A stretch of 64,000 bases of DNA from Nakazawaea peltata (lineage: Eukaryota > Ascomycota > Pichiomycetes > Alaninales > Pachysolenaceae): assembly GCA_001599355.1 (NCBI GenBank), contig BCGQ01000001.1:1739135-1803134 (forward strand), written 5' to 3'. This document shows, in pieces, positions 45,621-53,400 of this stretch. The number at the start of each line of letters is the position of its first letter. The stretch's first letter is position 1. The translations under genes were made by a program, and so were the position numbers. Under the pieces are notes generated by a model. That model did no database searches, was not told the origin of the DNA, and saw only the letters and a list, made by a program, of their open reading frames with translations.

Positions 45621-46064
45621 TGTGTAGACTTCACTTCTCCATCTGTACCACCTGCAAAATCTTTAGTTTGAGATGTGCAGTTGCGAAAATTAAGTACTAA
45701 TTTGGGCAGTGCAGATTGTGTCATTTTAGTGAGATCGGAAGGGAAGGGAAGGGAAGGAAGGGAGCGGAGAGGTGGGGCTATGTGGGGGGGGGGGGGGATA
45801 TTACGGAAACGAAGAGATCATTCCGGGATCGGATCTGAAAGTGTTAGACCCACTGATAATACTCAGATATGAATCTATCCCTTCTTTGACCACATCCCCT
45901 CCTTCCCGGCTTATCAGACACATCCTATTTCAGTTATTCACAGCCCCATAATTACCTAATTAAGTAATCTCAAATGAGAAGAGTAAATGAAAAATTTTAG
46001 CCTTCGCTTTTATTCAGGCTTGATGATGGGCTATTTATACCAATACAAATAGGACACTATAACA
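45621..46064. other. Intergenic region with G-rich tract
   Basis: A 444-bp divergent promoter between the ARE gene and the ankyrin gene. It contains (GGGAA)n-like units at 45738-45765 and a G14 homopolymer at 45784-45797. Nothing else was recognised. Confidence 0.6.
45738..45797 (+). repeat. G-rich tract: GGGAA repeat plus G14 run
   Basis: GGAAGGGAAGGGAAGGGAAG followed by AGGGAGCGGAGAGGTGGGG and then 14 consecutive G. The tract has obvious G-quadruplex potential and is a likely sequencing-length hotspot. Confidence 0.9.
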
Positions 46065-46739
46065 ATGGTTGCTAATATTTGGGTGGCGGCTGCCGATAAC
46101 GATATTCCAGTTGTAAAGAAATACATTGAATCTGGAGAATTCGGACCAAATTCAAAAGATATTAATGGTTACACTCCAATGCATGCTGCCGTATCTTATG
46201 GGCATTTAGATTTATTGGACTACTTAGTATCAAAGGGAGGTGATATCAATATCCAAGATAATGAGGGTGATTCTCCATTACATCATCTGGAAGACGTCAA
46301 AGTAGCGAAGTATCTTGTAGAAAAGTTGGGAGCTAACCGTAAATTGAAGAACAACGATGACCAGACACCTTTGCAATACATCGAAGAAGATGAGGAATTC
46401 CCAGAGTTGATCCAATATTTGAAGAGTTTGGAGTTGGATGGAGTAGCTCTGGTGGCTCAACCTGTAATGAACGATTCTTTACCAAGAGATGGAGAAATCA
46501 TCGACGGTCATCAAGTCAGATATTCTTTCGAAACACAAGCTTCGGATGATGAAATCGTATTATTGAATGGATTAACTCAAGAACAAAGAGAACTGAAGTT
46601 GAAAGAGATCGCCGAGAGTGAGAACCCAGAAGAATTATTAAGAGATTTAATCAAGAATGCAGTCCGTAGTCATTTCCTGGGATCGTCTTCCTCAGCTGAC
46701 GCAGATTCTCTGCCCGACTCTAAAAGAAGAAGAAACTAA
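46065..46739 (+). CDS. Ankyrin-repeat protein, YCR051W-like
   Basis: A 224-residue protein with about four ankyrin repeats over the first ~125 residues (IWVAAADNDIPVVKKYIESG, NGYTPMHAAVSYGHLDLLDY, EGDSPLHHLEDVKVAKYLVE, DDQTPLQYIEEDEEF). An acidic C-terminal half ends in a basic KRRRN. It aligns well, from memory, with the uncharacterised yeast protein YCR051W (222 residues). The function is unknown; ankyrin repeats suggest protein binding. Two repeats carry the canonical TP-H turn. Confidence 0.82.
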   Translation: MVANIWVAAADNDIPVVKKYIESGEFGPNSKDINGYTPMHAAVSYGHLDLLDYLVSKGGDINIQDNEGDSPLHHLEDVKVAKYLVEKLGANRKLKNNDDQTPLQYIEEDEEFPELIQYLKSLELDGVALVAQPVMNDSLPRDGEIIDGHQVRYSFETQASDDEIVLLNGLTQEQRELKLKEIAESENPEELLRDLIKNAVRSHFLGSSSSADADSLPDSKRRRN

Positions 46740-46870
46740 TTTTTTTTCCCTCCCATCTCTTTGCATAGACAAATATATTTGATATATCTTAACATTTTCG
46801 TAGTGGTATATGAGAATTTTCTGAGTGCGTGAACTTTTTATATTTGTAATTGAACTAAATTAAAGAGGCT

Positions 46871-47203
46871 ATGGATGAACTTCGACAGATAGAGAAGGAA
46901 TACTCATCTCGTGAATTCTTTAATGAATTCCTCGTGGATGCCAAAGATTCATATACTGATATTGCATTGACTAATAGTTGTCTTAAGGTGACAACCTTAG
47001 AACTCAAGCCCTTTATTATCTACGTGACCCCAGATGGATGGTACGCTTATGAGCCAGGGGTAAAAAGAGAGACGGTACGAGGCCCTACTTTTGAAAGTAT
47101 AGCGAAATTGATTTCCCCGCAATTTGCTAATAGTTGGAATAGAAAGCTTATATCTAAATTACAGGAATATCTGGATGATGAGGAAGAGGTTGTTAGTGAA
47201 TGA
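46871..47203 (+). CDS. Small protein with a GSKIP-like fold signature
   Basis: A 110-residue protein. The block LKVTTLELKPFIIYVTPDGW is reminiscent of the GSKIP/DUF727 domain core (a beta-strand Leu-Thr-Thr-Leu-Glu, then a strand ending in Gly-Trp), also found in the N-part of Clu1-type proteins. The C-terminus is helical and acidic (KLQEYLDDEEEVVSE). Same strand as the neighbours, 131 bp after the ankyrin gene. Family call is tentative; otherwise a hypothetical protein of good coding quality. Confidence 0.6.
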   Translation: MDELRQIEKEYSSREFFNEFLVDAKDSYTDIALTNSCLKVTTLELKPFIIYVTPDGWYAYEPGVKRETVRGPTFESIAKLISPQFANSWNRKLISKLQEYLDDEEEVVSE

Positions 47204-47250
47204 TGAATAGAAGAAGGCAAAGCACATAGTAAAGTAGGAAGAGTAATTTC

Positions 47251-47313
47251 CATAGTATTTTCCCATAGTATTTCTCATAGTATTTCCCATAGTATTTTCC
47301 CATAGTAATCCCC
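47251..47313 (+). repeat. 12-13 bp tandem repeat CATAGTATTTTCC, five copies
   Basis: Copies start at 47251, 47264, 47276, 47288 and 47301; the last is degenerate. The array lies between the GSKIP-like gene and HAT2, about 100 bp before the HAT2 ATG. Confidence 0.92.
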
Positions 47314-47380
47314 ATACTATCCACCTGAGCGAAAAATTTTCCTTAATACACAGCAAAATCCCTATAAGACGCGTAAATCT

Positions 47381-47391
47381 ATCGGCGGTTA
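47381..47391 (-). promoter_or_regulatory. URS1-like motif TAACCGCCGAT
   Basis: ATCGGCGGTTA on the + strand, ending only 21 bp before the HAT2 ATG; identical to the motifs at 20493 and 53328. Confidence 0.5.
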
Positions 47392-47412
47392 ATCTCAACA
47401 AAGGTATACAAG

Positions 47413-48711
47413 ATGTCGAATGGCGAAAATAATGGCAAGTCCGTCCACTTTGAAGAGGCAGAATTACTCAAAGTGGTCCAAAATGCCGGATTGGAATCTC
47501 TCATCGAAGATCAAATGAAAGACCAAGAAAGAGAATTGACAATCCAAGAAGAGTACAAATTATGGAGAAAGAACTGTCATTATATGTATGATTTCATTTC
47601 CGAGACAGCATTGACATGGCCTTCGTTATCGATTCAATGGTGGCCTAAGCTTGATAATACTGGAGATGCTTTAAATCTGAAGTTATTGTTATCTACTCAT
47701 ACTTCTGGTGAAGATACTGACTACGTGAAGATTGCTAGTACTCAATTACCATTGAGTTTGATTGGGGAGAAACCACAGAACAAGACTCAAATAAACTCCA
47801 AGTTGAAGATCACCAAGAAATACAGTCAAAAATCCGAAATAAACAGAGTACGTTACTCTTCACTGGACACCTCTTTGTTCGCCAGTATTAATGGAGAAGG
47901 TCAAATATATGTATATCCGACAGACAAGTTGAGCCTGGGAGGGGCTCCAATTGAGTTAGTACACCACCAGGATAACGGATTTGGATTGAGTTGGAACTAT
48001 TTCGACGCCAATCTTTTATTATCAGGATCTGACGATAAGACGATTCTGTTGTGGGATATTTCCAAAGTCGAAGATCTGAGTGTGAAACCAAAGACGGTGA
48101 TCACTCTGCACACCGATATCGTTAACGATGTCAAATGGAGTCCTCATTCCGAATATTTGTTCGGATCTGTTTCGGATGATAAATCTTTCAAATATTTCGA
48201 CACTAGACTTTCATTAGATAAACCTGTAGTAAATTTAGAGAACGTGACCGGAGAAGCCATCAATTGTTTGTCGTTCTCCCCATTCTCCAAGAACTTATTC
48301 GTCGTTGGAGGTACCGATAACAACTTGACTATATTAGATTTAAGATTAGGAAGCAAACATTTACATCAGATGGTTGGTCACACCGACACCATCACCACAA
48401 TCGAATGGTCACCTTTGAACGAGAACATAATTCTGTCAGGGTCCAACGATAGAAGGTGTATTTTATGGGATTTGAATAGTATTGGAAAGGAATTACTGGC
48501 TGATGACCTGGAAGACGGTGTTCTGGAGTTGATGTTCATGCATGGTGGTCATACCGGTGCTATTAATGACTTGTCATTCAGTCAAGAAATCCCATTCTGT
48601 TTACTGTCTCTGGCCAGTGATAATATTGTACATATTTGGAAGGTCAGTGAAAAGGTTAGTGCTGGTGATGAGAGGGGGTATGATGAGGTTAATTCTATGC
48701 AATTAGAGTAA
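47413..48711 (+). CDS. HAT2: Hat2, WD40 subunit of the HAT-B histone acetyltransferase
   Basis: A 432-residue RbAp46/48-family WD40 protein that presents newly made H4 to Hat1. The N-terminal helix region EEYKLWRKNCHYMYDF and TALTWPSLSIQW is the histone-binding signature, followed by seven blades (SGSDDKTILLWDI, SPHSEYLFGSVSDDK and others). The insertion DLNSIGKELLADDLEDGV before blade 7 matches Hat2 better than Msi1. In that loop codon 366 (48508-48510) is CTG where RbAp48, Hat2 and Msi1 all have Ala (DAEDG), strong support for CTG=Ala. Confidence 0.92.
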   Translation: MSNGENNGKSVHFEEAELLKVVQNAGLESLIEDQMKDQERELTIQEEYKLWRKNCHYMYDFISETALTWPSLSIQWWPKLDNTGDALNLKLLLSTHTSGEDTDYVKIASTQLPLSLIGEKPQNKTQINSKLKITKKYSQKSEINRVRYSSLDTSLFASINGEGQIYVYPTDKLSLGGAPIELVHHQDNGFGLSWNYFDANLLLSGSDDKTILLWDISKVEDLSVKPKTVITLHTDIVNDVKWSPHSEYLFGSVSDDKSFKYFDTRLSLDKPVVNLENVTGEAINCLSFSPFSKNLFVVGGTDNNLTILDLRLGSKHLHQMVGHTDTITTIEWSPLNENIILSGSNDRRCILWDLNSIGKELLADDLEDGVLELMFMHGGHTGAINDLSFSQEIPFCLLSLASDNIVHIWKVSEKVSAGDERGYDEVNSMQLE

Positions 48712-48826
48712 TAAAGTGAATGGTTGTTAGGATCGTTTGTAGTTGTTTAGTAGTTTTATAAGATCCTTGGGTGATTCAATTCCCTCACCTCAATAGTCCA
48801 TCAGTCCATCAAAAGGTCTGGGCTTT

Positions 48827-48856
48827 CATTTAGTCGTGCAAAAATACCCAAAATCA
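48827..48856 (+). promoter_or_regulatory. Shared promoter block CATTTrGTCGTGCAAA ... CCCAAA ... TCAC, copy 2
   Basis: A near-identical ~28-bp block lies upstream of the lectin-like gene at 33949-33975. This copy is about 110 bp before the MRPL50 ATG. The two copies share 16 bases up to GCAAA (one mismatch) and then CCCAAA and TCAC. Confidence 0.55.
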
Positions 48857-48962
48857 CCTTGAAAAAAAGATGAAAAATTGATCGTTGAAAAGGGGTCTTT
48901 TAAGGAGGTTAAACGCCAATAGAAGCACCTCAACAAGAGTATCTCCCACTGCGTATAATAAT

Positions 48963-49349
48963 ATGTTCCTGGCTAGAAGACCCCTGTCGTTGGCTAATAC
49001 GAGATTCAGCCTGGTCAGATTCACTCTGATCACCAAACAAAAGAAAATCCAAGTCCAACTCTTGAAGAACGTCGAAGGATTAGGCGTTAAAGGAGAACTT
49101 GTGTATGTCAAGCCTACTCATATGCTTAACTGGTTGCAATTTCAAAACAGAGCTGCTTTCATACTACCTGGACAACCACCAAGAATCCCAGTTGTTGACA
49201 GATCAAAGGAGTTGAAGAAACAAGAAGAAGAGAGAAGACTGTTGGCCAGAGAACAGCTGAAACTTAAGTTGGAGCAACTGCTGCAAAACAAGGATAAGAA
49301 CGATTTGGATCTGTTAAAGAAGGTGACTGGATTGAATTTTGGAAACTAG
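48963..49349 (+). CDS. MRPL50: Mitochondrial ribosomal protein bL9m (Mrpl50)
   Basis: A 128-residue L9-family protein. ATG 48963 is chosen; the longer frame from 48885 would start at TTG. The N-terminus is a short basic presequence (MFLARRPLSLANTRFSLVR). The L9 signature follows: IQVQLLKNVEGLGVKGELVYVKPTHMLNWL, where the Gly-rich turn is diagnostic. The C-terminus is a charged helix. Length suits yeast Mrpl50 (139). Confidence 0.9.
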   Translation: MFLARRPLSLANTRFSLVRFTLITKQKKIQVQLLKNVEGLGVKGELVYVKPTHMLNWLQFQNRAAFILPGQPPRIPVVDRSKELKKQEEERRLLAREQLKLKLEQLLQNKDKNDLDLLKKVTGLNFGN

Positions 49350-49397
49350 AGCCCAATCTATAGAGCCCAATCTATAGAGCCCAATCTATAGAGCCCC
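49349..49397 (+). repeat. 14-bp tandem repeat GAGCCCAATCTATA, 3.5 copies
   Basis: Perfect copies at 49349-49362, 49363-49376 and 49377-49390, then GAGCCCC. The array starts on the last base of the MRPL50 stop codon, so it forms the start of its 3' UTR. Perfect identity suggests a recent expansion. Confidence 0.96.
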
Positions 49398-49499
49398 ATG
49401 TACATAAAAAGATTATTCTACATTATGATAATTAAAGCAAAGTTTGTATTTGTATTAGATCATGCAAAAAGAATAGTAAAAATAATAGTAGCAAAATGT

Positions 49500-50063
49500 T
49501 TATTTCAACTTCTCAGTTTGTCCAGACAACAAAGTGTAAGTAGGAGCAGGCAACTTTTCTCTTCCCTTCAAGAAATCCAATTCCATAACAAAGTCAAACT
49601 CCAAAATGTTACCCTTACATTTTTGGACTAATTCACCGGCAGCACCGGCAGAACCACCAGTGGCCAAGATATCATCGACAATGACGACATTGGAACCTTC
49701 TGGGATACTTTCCAATTGAATTTCAAAGTAATCTTCACCGTACTCCTTCATGAACTTGGCCTTAGCAACGTTACCTGGCAATTTACCGGCTTTTCTAATT
49801 GGGACGAAACCAGCATCGATGGCCAATGCTAAAGTAGGACCGAACAAGAAACCTCTACTTTCCAAACCGACAATGTAGTCAATTTTGGTGTTTGGGAAGG
49901 TCTCCTCCAAATGGATCTTGAACAGTGTTACAAGTTTGTTGAATAAATCTGGTTCTCTGAAGATTGGTAAGAAATCTTCGAAAAGGATACCTTCGGATGG
50001 GAAGTTTGGGTACTGGTGTAAAGCAGATTTCAATTCTTGAGCAATGTTGGATATTTGAGACAT
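49500..50063 (-). CDS. APT1: Adenine phosphoribosyltransferase
   Basis: A 187-residue purine-salvage enzyme (adenine + PRPP to AMP). It matches yeast Apt1 almost throughout: ALHQYPNFPSEGILFEDFLP, IDYIVGLESRGFLFGPTLAL, and the PRPP-binding motif VVIVDDILATGGSAGA. Length equals S. cerevisiae (187). Codon 47 (49923-49925) is CTG where Apt1 has Ala (DAFKLHLEE), from memory. It is convergent with MRPL50. Confidence 0.97.
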   Translation of the reverse strand: MSQISNIAQELKSALHQYPNFPSEGILFEDFLPIFREPDLFNKLVTLFKIHLEETFPNTKIDYIVGLESRGFLFGPTLALAIDAGFVPIRKAGKLPGNVAKAKFMKEYGEDYFEIQLESIPEGSNVVIVDDILATGGSAGAAGELVQKCKGNILEFDFVMELDFLKGREKLPAPTYTLLSGQTEKLK

Positions 50064-50747
50064 TGTGGATAGTGTTGTAGGAGTAGAAAGCTCTTGAGTC
50101 TTAATTTCAACGGCTTATTTCAACGGTTTAATTTCAGCTATTTCTTGTCAAAGACGAGCAGCGCTGGAAAAATTTTTTCTTAGTTGAAGGCTCGTTTCGT
50201 TACAACTCATCGCCGTATGAAAAGAAACGAGCCAAGAAAGAGAAGAAGAAGCAAAGAGGAGTAGAAAAAAAAAGAGAGAGGAATCAAGATCGGAAACAAA
50301 GCCAAGCAAAGAATTAAAATACGGAATAACTTTGGCTAGATAATAAGATGTAGATTGATGTAGATTGATGTAGATTGATGTAGATTGTTGTAGATTGCAG
50401 TAGATACAAGAACGTTAATATTGCAGAACACTTCCATAAATTCCTCACTTTTCATCCCAGTGCATTGAGCATGCTCGGTTTAGATGGTACTCTCCCGAAG
50501 TGCACACCCCTTGGCTTCCCCCAATCGGTTCCTCCCGAACCCTCCGCGGATCACCACGTTCCCATATAATTCCGAAAAAGTAGTGCACTCCCAATTTCCC
50601 CTCCATCTAAGCCATCCCAACTAAATAAGAAAAAGAAATAAACAGAAACCGCTAACGAAAATACATTCTAAAAGGGGAGAAAATTAATTCTAGTCATATT
50701 TCTATTAGCCAGGACTAACTAGACTAAACACAAAGCGTTCATAAATC
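50064..50747. other. APT1-GNAT divergent promoter
   Basis: A 684-bp region with the 10-bp array annotated separately. Near 50470-50560 it is C/G-richer (CTCCCGAAGTGCACACCCC, CCCTCCGCGGATCACCACG). Nothing coding was recognised. Confidence 0.5.
50349..50398 (+). repeat. 10-bp tandem repeat TGTAGATTGA, five copies
   Basis: Units at 50349, 50359, 50369, 50379 and 50389; the last two end in T and C. A 10-bp period keeps all copies on one helical face. Confidence 0.95.
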
Positions 50748-51719
50748 ATGGAATATCGTTTTTCCAAGAACGCCAACATTAATATTAACAACCATAATAT
50801 TAAGAATGTTGGCATGTACACCTCCGACATCAACCTTCGATCTTTGTCGGAGAAGAAATCCAAACCTAATCCGCGACATAACGATATCATTACCAACGCT
50901 GATGGTAATGATATCGTCAAATTAACTGTTGCAGACAGCGTTAACGTTCTTCCATCCCCAGAGATGGATTTGGAAGTTGAGATAGTTGACGCTTCAAATT
51001 TTCAGAAAGCCGCAAGAACTTTGCTGATTGCCTTTGCCAATGATGATTTCACCAAGTACTTAACAAAGGATATCGAGTCTCCACAATTGAGAGAAAAGGT
51101 TGACTTGGCCCTTTTTGAGGCCTCTGTCTTCTCTTCGATATTGGACGGTGTTGTCGTAGCCATCAGGGATAAAGAACTGGAATTAATCAATTCTGACGCC
51201 CCTTATTTGGCTGTTGCATGCTTCACGAGACCTGATATGGACTCTGGATTCTGGGACCGTGTTTATAACGGTAATTTCAGAAGAGAGTTAATTTTAAACG
51301 ATGCTTGTTCACAAAAAGTTTTCCACGAACAATTCCCAATCTTAGATGAGACTAAGTCTAACATCTTACAAGAAGAGGAACTGAAGCTGTGGTACCTCGG
51401 TGATTTAGGTACTACTCCTAACGCTCGTGGAAAGGGATGTGCCAAGAAGTTGTTAAGTTTCGTTTATGAACAATTCATTGACAAAGAAGAAGGTGCGATC
51501 TGTTATTTGGAATCATCACACCCGAGAAACCGTGTCATTTATGAAAAATTAGGTTACACTTTTGTTGAAAAATTAAAAGTTGGCCATGTCGATTGTAAAT
51601 GTATCGGTAAGTGTGATGATAAACCATTAGAAATGGATATTATGGTTAGAGGAGTCAAAGGTGCTAAATGGATCCGGAAGTCTTTCAAAGATCAACAGGA
51701 TGAAGAGGCAAAGATGTGA
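50748..51719 (+). CDS. GNAT-family N-acetyltransferase, copy A
   Basis: A 323-residue GNAT protein with a 75-residue Asn/Ile-rich N-terminal extension (NANININNHNIKN). The acetyl-CoA motif is LGDLGTTPNARGKGCAKKLL (Arg-Gly-x-Gly-x-Ala pyrophosphate loop), followed by CYLESSHPRNRVIYEKLGY, motif B. The C-terminus has a Cys-containing VGHVDCKCIGKCD stretch, perhaps a metal site. A clear paralogue lies at 60197-61126 on the other strand. The acceptor substrate is unknown; small-molecule acetylation is likely. The first 230 bp of the frame contain a series of inverted repeats. Confidence 0.85.
   Translation: MEYRFSKNANININNHNIKNVGMYTSDINLRSLSEKKSKPNPRHNDIITNADGNDIVKLTVADSVNVLPSPEMDLEVEIVDASNFQKAARTLLIAFANDDFTKYLTKDIESPQLREKVDLALFEASVFSSILDGVVVAIRDKELELINSDAPYLAVACFTRPDMDSGFWDRVYNGNFRRELILNDACSQKVFHEQFPILDETKSNILQEEELKLWYLGDLGTTPNARGKGCAKKLLSFVYEQFIDKEEGAICYLESSHPRNRVIYEKLGYTFVEKLKVGHVDCKCIGKCDDKPLEMDIMVRGVKGAKWIRKSFKDQQDEEAKM
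50772..50976 (+). other. Series of hairpin-forming inverted repeats in coding sequence
   Basis: Four successive inverted repeats lie in the 5' part of GNAT copy A: 50772-50780/50805-50813 (9 bp, plus 6-bp inner stem), 50822-50829/50845-50852 (8 bp), 50881-50895/50903-50917 (15 bp perfect, 7-nt loop) and 50949-50954/50971-50976 (6 bp with an inner stem). All are perfect in the stated arms. Confidence 0.9.
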
Positions 51720-52322
51720 TTAATTCTTTGCGGATGTTCTTCTTCCAATTGTGTTGCTTACTTCGATCTTGAAAATTATTAAAAAACCAAAAAAAACTTT
51801 CCCAAGCTACAAATAGTGTTTTTTATCTTATCCATTAAAGCGTCCTTGAACAAACCATATCATTTTATCCAGCAGTTGCTTGCGGCTTTTCCATATATCG
51901 GCTTCTGTCGATACTCATGCATTAACAAATCCTTCAAGATTGGGTTATTATTTGAGATTTAGGAAAGGTTGGGTAGAGATATCTTTAACTGGAGTTCTTT
52001 TTTTTATCTACTATTTTTTTTTATTTGATTTTAGCATAAGGGTAATGTCACAAGTTATGTCCAATGTCTAAATTATTATTATTATCATTTGTTATGTCCA
52101 ATAGTTTCGCGACACAATGAAGAACCAAAGCGAATGCCTGTAGAGGGCCAGACTGAATCAGTTTTCAATTATTTTGTTATATGTTTTACTTTATTTTCCT
52201 TACATCACCATCCATTTACCTAGTGTTACAATTCCATATTAACAATGATTAATAAAACGACTATTTGTGAGTTACAATAACATGGTGTAGATTGTAGAGT
52301 AGATAGTAGAATAGATAGCGTA

Positions 52323-52378
52323 GAGCAGGAAATGGAGAGCAGGTAATGGAGAGCAGGTAGTGGAGAGGAGGTAGTGGA
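52323..52378 (+). repeat. Degenerate 14-15 bp purine-rich tandem repeat
   Basis: About four copies of GAGCAGGTARTGGA-like units with accumulated substitutions. Confidence 0.75.
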
Positions 52379-52444
52379 TAGAGTAGAATTTCCATGACAA
52401 GTCATGAATAGGAAGTTGTACCAAAACGGCATCAATAACGCCCT

Positions 52445-52633
52445 ATGGATCTCGGAAACGGATCGACGGCTTATTATGGAAATATTATCACCAATAAGCC
52501 CCTGGCAGATCCATTTATCATTGCCGTTTTAGTCGAGTTCCATAGTAAAAATATTCTTCCCCTAGATAAAATTCCTGCGGTAATTAAAGGACTTCGCATT
52601 CCGAGCCAGCAAAAGTTAAGCTTCAAGGAATGA
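52445..52633 (+). CDS. Hypothetical 62-residue protein
   Basis: ATG-initiated small frame with balanced composition. The C-terminal part (LDKIPAVIKGLR) faintly resembles the MOZART1 (Mzt1) ending NPEALAAVIKELR, and the overall size is right for that gamma-tubulin cofactor. The N-terminal half shows no clear match. It may equally be a chance frame in a long leader region. Confidence 0.25.
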   Translation: MDLGNGSTAYYGNIITNKPLADPFIIAVLVEFHSKNILPLDKIPAVIKGLRIPSQQKLSFKE

Positions 52634-52945
52634 CAGTTGCATTATCTACGAATTAGGACGGCGGAAAAAAGGTCGTGTACGGGGCATCAATTGATAGCGA
52701 CTAGTGGTAGGGAGGCGATAAGATACGTGGTAAGAAGGTGGAATAAAGCGGATTTCTGAATATATACTAATTCCAGCCTCATATATCCGTATAATCCAGC
52801 TTATTCCAGTTCAATTATCCCTTCCCGCCCGATTTTAAAAACCCCTCCTCTTCCCTCTGCTCCGCGATTATCTGTCTACGACACTCAATGTTTTTTTTTC
52901 TTATCAGTAAATCTGCCCCTACAAATAAGAAAACACTAAAACAAA

Positions 52946-52975
52946 ATGGCTCCTTCTGCCTCTATCTCGCATTAA
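52946..52975 (+). promoter_or_regulatory. Candidate HOL1 upstream ORF, 9 codons
   Basis: The ATG sits in strong context (ACAAAATGG) and encodes M-A-P-S-A-S-I-S-H before TAA. It is nested in a second short frame starting at 52888. A hairpin (CTTAGG/CCTAAG, 52976-52997) directly follows the stop. It is relevant only if the transcript starts this far upstream (455 nt from the HOL1 ATG). Confidence 0.3.
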
Positions 52976-53327
52976 CTTAGGTTGAGACAAGCCTAAGCCA
53001 ATACAATAGATAGGAAGGGCACGAGCAGGCTGATGTACTACAGAGCTGTACATTTCGTCGGCGTCCATCTACAGCCCGTGTACGTCCACCTACCACATCC
53101 CATCCGCGATTCATCTACCTCCCGTCCTCCTCAACATACTCCCTCTTCACATCAAACGACCGCCTTCACTCTAATGCCCTCATCCCATCCCTCACACTAC
53201 CAAAAAAAAAAAGAAACAAAAAACTAAAAAATTACTAGCGTTACAAACTAAAAATTTTCAGAAGGGCAGATTTCTTTTTGTTCCCATCTGCTGCCATGCG
53301 ATGTTTTTTTTGGGTTTTCAAAAATTA

Positions 53328-53338
53328 ATCGGCGGTTA
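53328..53338 (-). promoter_or_regulatory. URS1-like motif TAACCGCCGAT
   Basis: ATCGGCGGTTA on the + strand, 63 bp before the HOL1 ATG and directly abutting a TATAAATA element. Third identical copy in the window. Confidence 0.5.
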
Positions 53339-53400
53339 GTATAAATATACGGTGATAAGATTGCAGTTGAAGAGTTTTCGAAATTGGTAGCACGCTAATT

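Larger units (their letters stand above)
51720..53400. other. Long intergenic region upstream of HOL1, 1.7 kb
   Basis: It holds a short ORF (52445-52633), a purine-rich degenerate 14-15 bp tandem array (52323-52378, GAGCAGGTARTGGA), candidate upstream ORFs (52888 and 52946), a hairpin (52976-52997), a URS1-like motif (53328) and a TATA-like element (53339-53347). The length suggests complex control of HOL1. Confidence 0.5.
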
